Notes: generated by a model from the sequence alone, not told the origin. 64,000 nt of DNA from Natronocella acetinitrilica (GCF_024170285.1 NZ_JALJXV010000003.1:62001-126000); one strand, 5' to 3'. Counted from the stretch's first letter, positions 43,646 through 52,281 are shown. Numbers and translations: made by a program.

Positions 43646-44299
43646 ATGGGCACAGGCAAGGCAGGGCAGCAGGATGTGATTCTCGACGTCGATGATGTCG
43701 TCGTCGACCTCGGGGCTTCGATCTACCGCACACTAAACGCGATGACCGGCAAGCGCCTGGGTCCCGAGCATGTGACCGACTACTACGCGTTGGCCGCGAT
43801 CTATGGGCTTTCCAATGACGAGATGCTCGAGGCGCTTCGCCACGAACGGCTGCTCGAGGAGGCGGCTCCGATGCCAGGCGCGCTCAAGGCCATCGAGGCC
43901 CTGCGCGCGGGCGGCAACCGCGTGCACCTTTGCACCGCACGGGGCTTTCACCCCCGCGGCGAGGCGATTACCCGTGAGTGGCTGGAGGCCTACCGGGTGC
44001 GCGTCGACGGGCTGATGGTCGTCCCCTGGGGCGAGCGGAAGTCAACGACCTACCGCGCCGCCGGCCGACAGTTTTCGCTCATCGTCGATGACAACGACCA
44101 CCACATCGATGACGCCCGCGAGAGTGGGGTGGTCGAGCGCGTGGCGTTAATCGACATGCCCTACAACCGCCACCGCCACGAATACCGCCACGGGCGCGAG
44201 CGCTTTGCCTCGCTCGCCGAAGTGGCCGACGCCTACCTGGCGCGCATCGGCGTCGTCGAGCCCACCCCGGCCATCGATATCGCCGGTGTCTCGCCGTGA
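43646..44299 (+). CDS. 5'(3')-deoxyribonucleotidase-like HAD protein
   Basis: HAD-superfamily phosphatase of the NT5C type, 217 residues. Motif I ILDVDDVVVDLG near 12-23 (nucleophile Asp and acid/base Asp), motif II HLCTARG near 93-99 and motif III LIVDDNDHHIDDAR near 145-158 are in order. NT5C enzymes dephosphorylate deoxynucleoside monophosphates, counteracting or balancing thymidylate kinase. GGAGATTGGC lies before the ATG, ten bases behind the protease gene. Its job could be dNTP pool control; other HAD substrates are possible. Confidence 0.75.
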   Translation: MGTGKAGQQDVILDVDDVVVDLGASIYRTLNAMTGKRLGPEHVTDYYALAAIYGLSNDEMLEALRHERLLEEAAPMPGALKAIEALRAGGNRVHLCTARGFHPRGEAITREWLEAYRVRVDGLMVVPWGERKSTTYRAAGRQFSLIVDDNDHHIDDARESGVVERVALIDMPYNRHRHEYRHGRERFASLAEVADAYLARIGVVEPTPAIDIAGVSP

Positions 44300-44405
44300 G
44301 CGGCCGCCTGTCGAGCACAAAAACCACGGCCTTCGCGGAGAGGGCAACCCATGGGCCTGCGCGCGGCGCAGGACACGATCAAATCACAATGGAGGCACGA
44401 TTCGA

Positions 44406-45809
44406 ATGAGTGAAACGACGCAAGGCACAAAGGGGAAGGGCAGCTTCTTCATCAGCATCTTCTGCCTGCTGCTCATGGCAGGCGCGGTCGGCATCGCCGC
44501 GTGGGCCCTGTGGGGCTTCATTGGCAACCAGATCGATGCCAGGCTCCTGGCTGCGAGCGCCAAGGCCAACGCGCCGGCGGTCAGCCTCTCGCTTGGCAGC
44601 GAGAGTCGCGGCGAGGAACTCGATAGCGGGGCCCGTGAGGCGATCGCGAAGCGCCTTGCCGCGCACTGGCCAGGGCTCACGGTGCATGAGGCGCGCACCA
44701 GCCCCTTCGAGGGGTTCGTGCGGGTGAAGACCCCGGAGGGCGTGCTCTATGTCCACGAGGAGGCGCCCTTTGCCTTCGCGGGCGATCTCATCGACACAGA
44801 AGCCGGTCGCAACGTGAGTGCCGTGGTGCGCTCAATCGAGCAGGCCGAGGCCGCGATCAACGAAGCCGCACGCTCACCCTTCGCCGCCAGCGCGGACGCC
44901 GCGGTGGCCGGGTCGCAGCCACAGCGCGCCGGGATTGCACCCCAGGCCCGTGCGCTTGTCCCCGAGCGCGCCCTGGGTGATGAGCGTGCCCAGGCTGTCC
45001 AGGGCGAGATGGACGCTGCTGCGCTGAGCGCCTTTCGCGAGGAGCTGATCGAGCGGGTCCGCCGCAACACCGGCGGTCCCGGTGGCGGCAACCAGATCGC
45101 GCAGGCGCAGCCCGGCGTGCCGACAGCCGAGCCCGAGGTCGTCGACCCCGCCAGCGTGCCGGATGCGGACATCAGCAGCGTCACGGGCACGGATGGTAGC
45201 AGCGATAGCTCTGGCGTGGTGGTGGGCTCCTGGTACGTGCAGACCTCACGCGACGCCCCGCGGATCCCGAAGGTCGGCTTCGACGCCGAGGGCAGCCGCG
45301 TCTCCGCCGGCGTGCAGCGCGCACGGGCCCGGGAGATGGTCGCGGCAGTGCCGCACAACTGGACGGTGAACTACGAGGCCCGCGGCGAGGAGCGTGCCGA
45401 GATCCTGGTCTTCACCGACTACACCTGCCCGTTCTGCCAGCGCCTGCATAACGACATCGAGGGGCTGCAGGCGGCCGGCGTCACCGTGCGCTACCTCTTC
45501 TACCCGCGCATCCTCGCCCGTGGCCCCGGCCCGCGCGCCGATGATCAGGTCGAGCAGTGGGGCAATGTCTGGTGCGCGCGTGACCAGCAACTCGCGCTCG
45601 ACACGGTGAAGGCCTCGGGCTTCGCCCCGCAGAGCGATTGCGCCAACCTGCCAGAGGGCATGGAGCGAAGCGCGAACCCGGTCTACGAGCACTACCTGCT
45701 TGGCAACATCTTCGATGTGCAGGGCACGCCGACGATCGTCACCCGCGAGGGCGATATCGTGGTCGGCTATGCCGACATGCGAAGCCTGTTGCGGGCGATC
45801 GGGCTCTAG
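44406..45809 (+). CDS. dsbC: membrane-anchored DsbC-like disulfide isomerase
   Basis: Thiol-disulfide isomerase acting in the periplasm, 467 residues. An N-terminal membrane anchor (about 15-40, FFISIFCLLLMAGAVGIAAW) is followed by the DsbC dimerisation domain (AIAKRLAAHWPGLTVHEART near 77-96), a long Ala/Pro/Asp linker (about 140-290), and a catalytic thioredoxin domain with FTDYTCPFCQRLHND; the active-site cysteines are 341 and 344. A second cysteine pair (VWCARDQQ and SDCANL) matches DsbC positions 141/163, and cis-Pro is in GTPTIV. DsbC of E. coli has about 236 residues, so the linker doubles the size. TraF/TrbB-like disulfide proteins are common in conjugation systems. A strong terminator follows. 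Confidence 0.88.
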   Translation: MSETTQGTKGKGSFFISIFCLLLMAGAVGIAAWALWGFIGNQIDARLLAASAKANAPAVSLSLGSESRGEELDSGAREAIAKRLAAHWPGLTVHEARTSPFEGFVRVKTPEGVLYVHEEAPFAFAGDLIDTEAGRNVSAVVRSIEQAEAAINEAARSPFAASADAAVAGSQPQRAGIAPQARALVPERALGDERAQAVQGEMDAAALSAFREELIERVRRNTGGPGGGNQIAQAQPGVPTAEPEVVDPASVPDADISSVTGTDGSSDSSGVVVGSWYVQTSRDAPRIPKVGFDAEGSRVSAGVQRARAREMVAAVPHNWTVNYEARGEERAEILVFTDYTCPFCQRLHNDIEGLQAAGVTVRYLFYPRILARGPGPRADDQVEQWGNVWCARDQQLALDTVKASGFAPQSDCANLPEGMERSANPVYEHYLLGNIFDVQGTPTIVTREGDIVVGYADMRSLLRAIGL

Positions 45810-45828
45810 GGCCTGGAAGCCCTGTGTG

Positions 45829-45864
45829 AGCGCCCGGCTCCAGCTTCTGGGGCCGGGCGCTTTT
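45829..45864 (+). terminator. rho-independent terminator after dsbC
   Basis: Stem of AGCGCCCGGC...GCCGGGCGCT with inner CCAG/CTGG pairs, then TTTT. It ends the rseP-nucleotidase-dsbC operon. Confidence 0.88.
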
Positions 45865-45944
45865 GTTGCCTGGCAGAGCGCTGCGGGCTAGTCTTGGGGA
45901 GTCGCCGTGGGACGGAGCGTGTCGGGAGCAGGGGAGTCAGGGCA

Positions 45945-46148
45945 ATGGCAGGTCAGGACGACAGGGCGCGTGGATTCAGGGTCATCGTCAGCAGCGAGGA
46001 GATGCGGCGGATCAGCCACAGGCAGCAGGCCGAGCGCGCGCGCGACGGGGAGATTGCGGTGTACGGCACGCCGGATGAACGGCGGGCGCTGCGGGCGAGA
46101 AACAGCTGCGGGACGGCCCTCCCGTTTGATTCAAAGCTCGACCTGTGA
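45945..46148 (+). CDS. small hypothetical protein, 67 residues
   Basis: Starts MAGQDDRARGFRVIVSSEEM and is rich in Arg, Asp and Glu, with a single Cys near residue 55. GGGGAG is 10 bases upstream of the ATG. No match is recognised; length and charge would fit a small regulator. Nothing contradicts it as a gene, but the evidence is limited. Confidence 0.4.
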   Translation: MAGQDDRARGFRVIVSSEEMRRISHRQQAERARDGEIAVYGTPDERRALRARNSCGTALPFDSKLDL

Positions 46149-46175
46149 GGGCGCAGTGATGGTGGGCGTTGGAAT

Positions 46176-46230
46176 CCTTCGCTAAGCCACCGCGCCCTGT
46201 TCCGGCGAGGGTGCGTTGGCTTAGCGAAGG
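46176..46230. repeat. inverted repeat with 14-bp perfect arms
   Basis: CCTTCGCTAAGCCA (46176-46189) and TGGCTTAGCGAAGG (46217-46230) with a 27-bp G+C-rich loop. It lies between the 67-residue gene and the converging dnaQ gene, without a T run. Terminator, attachment site or small RNA are all possible. Confidence 0.6.
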
Positions 46231-46300
46231 AGCGCAGCTACACGCTTGATCCGCGACTCGCCCTGCCATCGACCCCGGGGCGGCTGACGGCCCGCCCGGC

Positions 46301-46340
46301 CAGGGTAGGCCAGGGTAGGCCAGGATAGGCCAGGGTAGGC
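46301..46340 (+). repeat. four tandem 10-bp repeats CAGGGTAGGC
   Basis: Three identical copies and one with an A (CAGGATAGGC), with a fifth decayed unit. It lies just past the end of dnaQ, at a convergent gene junction, like the other array at 27522. Confidence 0.85.
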
Positions 46341-46348
46341 GAGGGCAC

Positions 46349-47134
46349 TCAGGGCGAGGGCCAGCCCGGCGTACTCTCCGAGGACTGGCTGATGCGCGCC
46401 ATCAGCCGCTCATGGGCGTCACGCTCCGCACCGCTTGCCCGGATCACCGGCAAGGCGGCCTCGCTCGGGCGCACCAGGGGGGTTGGCGCAAGACGGCTTG
46501 CGAAGCGCTCGCGCCCTGCGTTCGGGGAGAGCGCGACCCGCCGCTCCTCACCGGTCATCCGGATGAAGACCTCGGCGAGGAGCTCGCAGTCGAGCAGCGC
46601 GCCGTGGAACTCACGCCCACTGGTGTCAACACTGTAGTGCAGGCAGAGCGCGTTCAGGTTGTTCTGCTTGCCCGGGCGGCAGACGTTGGCGTAGCGCAGC
46701 GAGTCAAAGACGCCATCGACATAGTCATCGATCTTGCCGTAACGCTCCTCACCGAGAATCTTGTTGCAGCGGGCAAGCTCCGCGTTCAGGAAGCTGACAT
46801 CAAAGCTCGCGTTGTGGGCGACCAGCGTGGTCCCGGAGACAAAGGCGAGGAAATCGTCGACCACGTCGACAAAGCGCCTGCCCTCCGAGAGACGGATGAC
46901 ATCGCCCAGGCGAAGCCCGTGGACATCGACCGCAGACTGCGGGATCTCGCGCTCCGGGTGGGTGTACTGCTGGTAGTGCGTCCGCGCCTCGGCCGGGCTC
47001 GCCCGGCCCTGGGGCAGCTTGACCACGCCAAGCTCGATGATCCGGTCGGCCTCATCGCCACTGCCAGGCCGTGGTGCCGCCAGAAAACCGGTGGTTTCCG
47101 TATCCAGAATCGAAATCGGTCGATTGAAGTCCAT
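46349..47134 (-). CDS. dnaQ: DNA polymerase III epsilon-like proofreading exonuclease
   Basis: 3'-5' exonuclease of the DEDDh class, 261 residues (E. coli 243). ExoI LDTETTG at 10-16, ExoII HNASFDVSFL near 103-112, ExoIII HGALLDCELLAEVF near 175-188. The stretch GKQNNLNALCLHY is very close to that of E. coli epsilon. The beta-clamp motif that follows MTG in E. coli (QTSMAF) is replaced here by EERRVAL, so clamp contact may be lost or moved. The ATG is 26 bases from a TATAAT box (47165-47170 region). It is separate from dnaB only by an A+T-rich gap. Function: proofreading partner of the plasmid DnaE. Confidence 0.9.
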   Translation of the reverse strand: MDFNRPISILDTETTGFLAAPRPGSGDEADRIIELGVVKLPQGRASPAEARTHYQQYTHPEREIPQSAVDVHGLRLGDVIRLSEGRRFVDVVDDFLAFVSGTTLVAHNASFDVSFLNAELARCNKILGEERYGKIDDYVDGVFDSLRYANVCRPGKQNNLNALCLHYSVDTSGREFHGALLDCELLAEVFIRMTGEERRVALSPNAGRERFASRLAPTPLVRPSEAALPVIRASGAERDAHERLMARISQSSESTPGWPSP

Positions 47135-47192
47135 GGCCGTCCCCGTGCGAGTAAGTCTTTATTATATCATCAATGAAATAGGGCGGTCGCGG

Positions 47193-48500
47193 CTACAGCG
47201 CCAGGTTGCCAAAGCGCGAGTACTCGCCGGCGAAGCGCGTGCGCACCGTGCCGATCGGGCCGTTACGCTGCTTGGCGACAATCAGCTCGGCGATGTTCTT
47301 GTCGCGCGTATCCGGGTGGTAGACCTCGTCGCGGTAGACGAACATGATGAGATCGGCGTCCTGCTCGATGCTGCCCGAGTCGCGCAGATCCGAGGCGACG
47401 GGGCGCTTGTCGGGACGCTGCTCGAGGCTTCGGTTGAGCTGCGAGAGCGCGAGGACCGGGGCGTTTAGCTCCCGCCCGAGGTTCTTCAGGCCCCGGGAGA
47501 TCTCGCTCACCCGGTCGTTGGTGTTGTTCGCCGTGCGCGAGCCGCTCATGAGCTGGAGGTAGTCGACCACCACCAGGTCCACGGGCTCGATGTTGTGCTC
47601 GCGGTGGGCGCTCGCCGAGAGCGCATCCAGGGTCAGCCCCGGGCGGTCATCGATGCGGATATTGAAGTTGGCGAGCTTCTCGGTCGCCTCGGCAAGGCGC
47701 GCCTCCTCGAGCTGCGAGAGCTTGCCGGAGCGAAGCCGCTGGACGTTGATCTCGCCAACCGAGGCATAGGAGCGCTGGAGGAGCGAGCTTGCCGGCATCT
47801 CCATGCTGAAGATGAGCGCGCGGTTGCCGAGCGCGCAGGCATGCTCGACGATGTTGATGGCAAGCGCCGTCTTGCCCATGGACGGGCGCCCGGCGAGGAT
47901 CACCAGGTCCTGGCGCTGGAGCCCGAGGGTGAGGCGGTCAAAGTCGTCAATGCCGGTGGAAAGCCCGGTGATGCTGTCGCCCCGCTCGGTGCGCTCGCGC
48001 AGATCCTGGAGATAGGGCGGGAGGAGATCACGATAGCTCCGGGCATGGCCGCCACCGCGGGTGCCGGCGCGCACCACCGACTCGCTCTGTGCACGCACCC
48101 GCCCGAGGAGCTCATCGGCGCCGGGCACCTGCGGGTCGGCAGCGCTTCGAATGAGCGCCTGGCCAAGGGCGGCGACATCGCGCCGCGCGGTGTAGTCGCG
48201 CAGCAGCCGCACATGGCCGTCCACCGCATCACTGGCCGAGGCCTGTGCGAGCAGCCCGGAGACGTACTCGGGATTGACCTCGCTTCGCAGCGCGTCCGCC
48301 ACCGACAGGGGGTCGCTTGGCGCCCCCTCGCCACGACGGGTCTTGATCGCCGAGAAAAGCGTGCGGTGTTCCGGCACATGGAAGTCCCCGGCATCCAGGG
48401 CGCCGGCGATGCGGGCGGTGTCGCCAGGGGCTGCCAGCAGGCGGCCGAGCACGGCCTGTTCGGCCACCAGGGAGTAGAGCGCATTGGGATCAATCTGCAT
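47193..48500 (-). CDS. dnaB: DnaB-family replicative helicase
   Basis: Hexameric 5'-3' replicative helicase, 435 residues (E. coli 471). N-terminal domain (EQAVLGRLLAAPGD ... DFHVPEHRTLFSAI, about 14-60), linker, then the RecA-like core: GLSTGIDDFDRLTLGLQRQD near 173-192, Walker A AGRPSMGKTA near 199-208, VVVDYLQLM near 310-318 and the conserved DLRDSGSIEQDADLIMFVYR near 374-393. GAGGA lies before the ATG. The promoter at 48524-48552 is close. It should pair with the loader-like proteins at 21.8-23.4 kb rather than with host DnaC, but this is inferred. Confidence 0.95.
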   Translation of the reverse strand: MQIDPNALYSLVAEQAVLGRLLAAPGDTARIAGALDAGDFHVPEHRTLFSAIKTRRGEGAPSDPLSVADALRSEVNPEYVSGLLAQASASDAVDGHVRLLRDYTARRDVAALGQALIRSAADPQVPGADELLGRVRAQSESVVRAGTRGGGHARSYRDLLPPYLQDLRERTERGDSITGLSTGIDDFDRLTLGLQRQDLVILAGRPSMGKTALAINIVEHACALGNRALIFSMEMPASSLLQRSYASVGEINVQRLRSGKLSQLEEARLAEATEKLANFNIRIDDRPGLTLDALSASAHREHNIEPVDLVVVDYLQLMSGSRTANNTNDRVSEISRGLKNLGRELNAPVLALSQLNRSLEQRPDKRPVASDLRDSGSIEQDADLIMFVYRDEVYHPDTRDKNIAELIVAKQRNGPIGTVRTRFAGEYSRFGNLAL

Positions 48501-48523
48501 GATGTCCTCGCTGTGAGAGGACT

Positions 48524-48552
48524 AATATAATTAAGGATGTATAAAACGTCAA
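48524..48552 (-). promoter_or_regulatory. sigma-70-type promoter of dnaB
   Basis: TTGACG (48552-48547, minus strand), 17-bp spacer, TATATT (48529-48524). The opposite strand further on has GTATAATAATG as a possible dnaE -10. Confidence 0.7.
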
Positions 48553-48615
48553 CCGGCGATGGGTTTTGGCGTGAAAAAATAGTATAATAATGAAATCAGA
48601 GCAGAGGGTGAGTCG

Positions 48616-51600
48616 ATGCCAGCCAGTCAGTTCGTGCACCTCGGGGTGCATACCGAGTATTCCCTGTCAGATTCGCTGGTGCGCATTCCCGCGCTCCTTG
48701 AGGCGGTGCGCGAGCGGGGCATGGCCGCGGTGGCCATGACCGACGCCGCCAACCTCTTCGCCATGGTGCGCTTCTACAGGCAGGCGATCAAGGCCGGAGT
48801 GAAGCCGATTGTCGGCGCCGAGATCGATCTCACCGGTGCGAGCGGCAACGGCATGCTGACGCTGCTCTGCCAGAACATGCAGGGCTACCGCAACCTCACG
48901 CGGCTCATCTCCCAGGGGTACACCGAGGGTCGGGCGAGCGATGACGCGCTGCCGCTCTACAACGAGGAGTGGCTCGACACCCACGGGGCGGGGCTGATCG
49001 CGCTCTCCGGCGGGCGGCGCGGGCAGATTGGCCGGGCGCTTCTTGGCGGCGAAACGGCACTCGCCGCCGAGCTTGCCCGCGCCTTCGCGCTGCGCTTCCC
49101 GGGGCGCTTCTACATCGAGCTCCAGCGCACCGGCCACCCCAAGGACGAGCGCTACAACCAGGGCGCACTTGAGCTTGCCTATGCCTGCGAGCTGCCGGTG
49201 GTGGCGACCAACGCGGTGCGCTTCCTCGACCCCGGCGACTACGCCACCCACGAGGTGCGTGAGTCGATCGCCGCCGGCACGCCGGTCGCCCGCTTGCAGG
49301 TCGAGGAGACGGCGCGAAGCACGCCGCACCAGTCGCTCAAGACGCCCCGGGAGATGGCGGAGCTCTTCAGCGACGTCCCCGAGGCGATTGCCAACACGCT
49401 CGCGATCGCCGAGCGCTGCTCGCTTGATATCGAGTTCGGCGCCAACTACCTGCCGCAGTTCCCCGTGCCCGCCGGCATGGACGAGGCAGGCTTTCTCGCC
49501 GAGAGCGCGCGCCAGGGCCTGGAGGCGCGGCTTGATCTCCTCTATGAGCGCAACGCTGCTGACTTCCATGAGACCCGCAAGGCCTATGACGAGCGCCTCG
49601 CCTATGAGCTTGGCGTCATCAACGACATGGGCTTCCCGGGCTACTTCCTGATCGTCGCCGACTTCATCCAGTGGGCGAAGGACAACGGCGTGCCGGTCGG
49701 CCCTGGGCGTGGCTCCGGCGCGGGCTCGCTGGTCGCCTACTCGCTCAATATCACCGACCTTGATCCGCTGCGCTACGATCTGCTCTTCGAGCGGTTTCTC
49801 AACCCCGAGCGGATCTCGATGCCCGATTTCGACGTCGACTTCTGCATGGAGGGCCGCGATCGGGTGATTCGCTACGTCGCCGAGAAGTACGGCCAGAAGG
49901 CGGTCAGCCAGATCATCACCTTTGGCACCATGGCGGCACGCATGGTGGTGCGCGACGTGGCCCGCTCGCTTGGCCACCCCTACATGTTCGGCGACCGTGT
50001 CGCGAAGCTCATTCCCGATGAGCTTGGCATCTCGCTCGAGCGGGCGATGGAGACCGCGCCCGAGCTCGCCCACCTCTACGAGGTCGATGGCGACGTCCGC
50101 GAGGTGATCGATCACGCCCGCAAGCTCGAGGGACTGACCCGCCAGGTCGGCAAGCATGCCGGTGGCGTGCTGATCGCCCCCGGCGAGCTGACCGACCACA
50201 CGCCGCTCTACTGTGATGCAGACGGCAGCGGGCTCCTCTCGCAGTTCGACAAGGACGATGTCGAGACTGCGGGGCTTGTGAAGTTCGACTTCCTCGGGCT
50301 TCGCAACCTCACCATCATCAAGTGGGCGCTCGATGCGATCAACGCAAACCGCAAGGCGAGCGGCGAGGCGGCGCTCGATATCCTCACCATCGACATGGAG
50401 GACCCGGAGACCTTCGCGCTCCTCAAGCGCCAGGAGACCATCGCCGTCTTCCAGCTCGAGAGCCAGGGCATGCGCAATCTCATCAAGCGCCTGCAGCCGG
50501 ATACGTTCGAGGACATCATCGCCCTGGTGGCACTCTTCCGCCCCGGCCCGCTCCAGTCGGGCATGGTCGATGACTTCATCAACCGCAAGAAGGGGCTTGC
50601 CGAGATCGCCTACCCCCACCCGCTGCTCGAGCCGATCCTCGCCAACACCTACGGCGTGTTCGTCTACCAGGAGCAGGTGATGCAGTGCGCGCAGACGCTC
50701 GCCGGCTACACCCTCGGCCAGGCCGACAACCTGCGAAAGGCGATGGGCAAGAAGATCGCCTCCGAGATGGAGAAGCAGCGCTCGAAGTTCATCGACGGCG
50801 CGGTTGGCAATGGGATCGAGCGCGACACGGCCACACGGATCTTCGAGCTGATGGAGAAGTTCGCGGCCTACGGCTTCAACAAGTCGCACTCCGCCGCCTA
50901 TGCGCTGATAGCCTGCCAGACCGCGTTTCTCAAGGCACACTACCCGGCCGAGTACATGGCCGCCGTGCTCTCCTCGGAGGTCGCGCACATTGAGAAGCTG
51001 GTGGGCTTTCTCGACGAGACCCGCGGCATGGGCCTTGCCATCCGCCCGCCCTGCGTGAACCGCTCCGGCGCCTATTTCCGGGCGCTCGACGGCACCGACA
51101 TTCTCTACGGGCTTGAGGCGGTGAAGGGGATCGGCGAGAAGGCGGTGGCGCGGATCATCGGCGAGCGCGAGAGGGGCGGACCCTACCGGGATCTCTTCGA
51201 CTTCTGCCTGCGCTGCAACCCGAACAAACGCGAGCTCGAGGCGGCGATTCGCGCCGGCGCGCTCGATGCCTTCGGCCAGGAGCGCTCGGTGCTGCTTGCT
51301 TCCTATCCCGAGATCCAGGCGGCGGCGAGAAAGCAGGCGAAAAGCGCCCCGGCGAGCCAGGATCTCTTCGGCGACGCGCCACCGGGAAGCGTGGTGCGCT
51401 ACCGCGAGGCCGCGCCGCTTACCATCGAGGAGCGTCTTGCAGGCGAGCGCGCCTCGCTTGGCGTTTTCCTGAGCGGACACCCCATCGACAGCCACCGCGC
51501 CGAACTCTCGCAGATCATCACCGGCAGCATCGCCGAGTGCCTGGGCCGAAGCCTCGATGGCGACGCCGCCGCCTCGCGCCAGTCCCGCCCGGTGAAGGTC

Positions 51601-52236
51601 GCCGGCATCATCACCGATCTGCGGGTGCTGAACGCCAAGGGCGGCAAGCGCGCGGTGATCACCCTCGATGATGGCAGCGCGCGCACCGAGGTGAGCGTCT
51701 TCCAGAATACCTTTGCCGAGTATGGGCACCTGATCGCCCAGGATGCGATTGTTGTCGTCGACGGGGCACTGCGCTACAACCGCCGCCGCGAGGCGATGGA
51801 GATCTCGGCAAGCCGCCTGCTCGACATCAATGGCCTGCGCGAGCAGCTGAACTGCCGCCTGACCCTTGAGATCGACAGCAGGACGATCGGCCCGGGCGTG
51901 CTCCAGGACCTGAAGGGATTGCTGCTCGCCCATGAGCGGGGCAACTCGCCGATCGAGGTGAACTACCACCGCGCCGATGGGGCGCTGCGCCTCATGCTCG
52001 GCGATGACTACAACACCGCCATCTCCGAGCCGCTGCTGCGCGACCTGCGCGATCTCCTCGGCACGGATGCCGTCACCCTCGACTACGGCACTGAGGCCCC
52101 CGAGCGGCCGGCACCAAAGGCCGCCGCCGCGGCGAGCCGCGAGGAGGCCGCTGCCGAGGGCGAGCGAACCCGCGCCGATCGCCACGCGCGGATCAGCCGG
52201 TTGCTCGACGAGGCGGCAGCAGCGCTCGGCGTCTAG
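48616..52236 (+). CDS. dnaE: DNA polymerase III alpha subunit (DnaE)
   Basis: Replicative C-family polymerase, 1206 residues, full length (E. coli 1160). The PHP domain starts FVHLGVHTEYSLSDS, as in E. coli. The catalytic aspartates are in MPDFDVDFC near 402-410; GPGRGSGAGSLVAYSLNITD near 369-388 is the nucleotide-binding turn; FNKSHSAAYALIACQTAFLK near 755-774 is conserved. A clamp-binding motif SQDLF lies near 913-917, and an OB-fold follows (VKVAGIITDLRVLNAKGGK). The C-terminal 170 residues are shorter in homology and end in an Ala/Glu-rich tail. It is intact, without frameshift. Presence beside plasmid dnaQ and dnaB suggests a self-sufficient replisome. Confidence 0.96.
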   Translation: MPASQFVHLGVHTEYSLSDSLVRIPALLEAVRERGMAAVAMTDAANLFAMVRFYRQAIKAGVKPIVGAEIDLTGASGNGMLTLLCQNMQGYRNLTRLISQGYTEGRASDDALPLYNEEWLDTHGAGLIALSGGRRGQIGRALLGGETALAAELARAFALRFPGRFYIELQRTGHPKDERYNQGALELAYACELPVVATNAVRFLDPGDYATHEVRESIAAGTPVARLQVEETARSTPHQSLKTPREMAELFSDVPEAIANTLAIAERCSLDIEFGANYLPQFPVPAGMDEAGFLAESARQGLEARLDLLYERNAADFHETRKAYDERLAYELGVINDMGFPGYFLIVADFIQWAKDNGVPVGPGRGSGAGSLVAYSLNITDLDPLRYDLLFERFLNPERISMPDFDVDFCMEGRDRVIRYVAEKYGQKAVSQIITFGTMAARMVVRDVARSLGHPYMFGDRVAKLIPDELGISLERAMETAPELAHLYEVDGDVREVIDHARKLEGLTRQVGKHAGGVLIAPGELTDHTPLYCDADGSGLLSQFDKDDVETAGLVKFDFLGLRNLTIIKWALDAINANRKASGEAALDILTIDMEDPETFALLKRQETIAVFQLESQGMRNLIKRLQPDTFEDIIALVALFRPGPLQSGMVDDFINRKKGLAEIAYPHPLLEPILANTYGVFVYQEQVMQCAQTLAGYTLGQADNLRKAMGKKIASEMEKQRSKFIDGAVGNGIERDTATRIFELMEKFAAYGFNKSHSAAYALIACQTAFLKAHYPAEYMAAVLSSEVAHIEKLVGFLDETRGMGLAIRPPCVNRSGAYFRALDGTDILYGLEAVKGIGEKAVARIIGERERGGPYRDLFDFCLRCNPNKRELEAAIRAGALDAFGQERSVLLASYPEIQAAARKQAKSAPASQDLFGDAPPGSVVRYREAAPLTIEERLAGERASLGVFLSGHPIDSHRAELSQIITGSIAECLGRSLDGDAAASRQSRPVKVAGIITDLRVLNAKGGKRAVITLDDGSARTEVSVFQNTFAEYGHLIAQDAIVVVDGALRYNRRREAMEISASRLLDINGLREQLNCRLTLEIDSRTIGPGVLQDLKGLLLAHERGNSPIEVNYHRADGALRLMLGDDYNTAISEPLLRDLRDLLGTDAVTLDYGTEAPERPAPKAAAAASREEAAAEGERTRADRHARISRLLDEAAAALGV

Positions 52237-52248
52237 CGCACTATTCCA

Positions 52249-52281
52249 TTGGCTATTAATTTTCTGTATATTAATAGCCAA
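52249..52281. promoter_or_regulatory. 12-bp perfect inverted repeat over the flhD promoter
   Basis: TTGGCTATTAAT (52249-52260) and ATTAATAGCCAA (52270-52281) separated by nine bases. A TATATT -10 lies inside it (52267-52272) with TTCCAT 17 bp upstream. A dimeric repressor or activator could bind here. It might also serve as dnaE terminator, though it is A+T-rich. Confidence 0.65.

Noticed and set aside
48667-52281. A 1204-codon open frame on the strand opposite dnaE
   Set aside because: It mirrors dnaE completely; high G+C at third positions keeps the antisense frame open. It lacks a ribosome site and domains, while dnaE is unmistakable.
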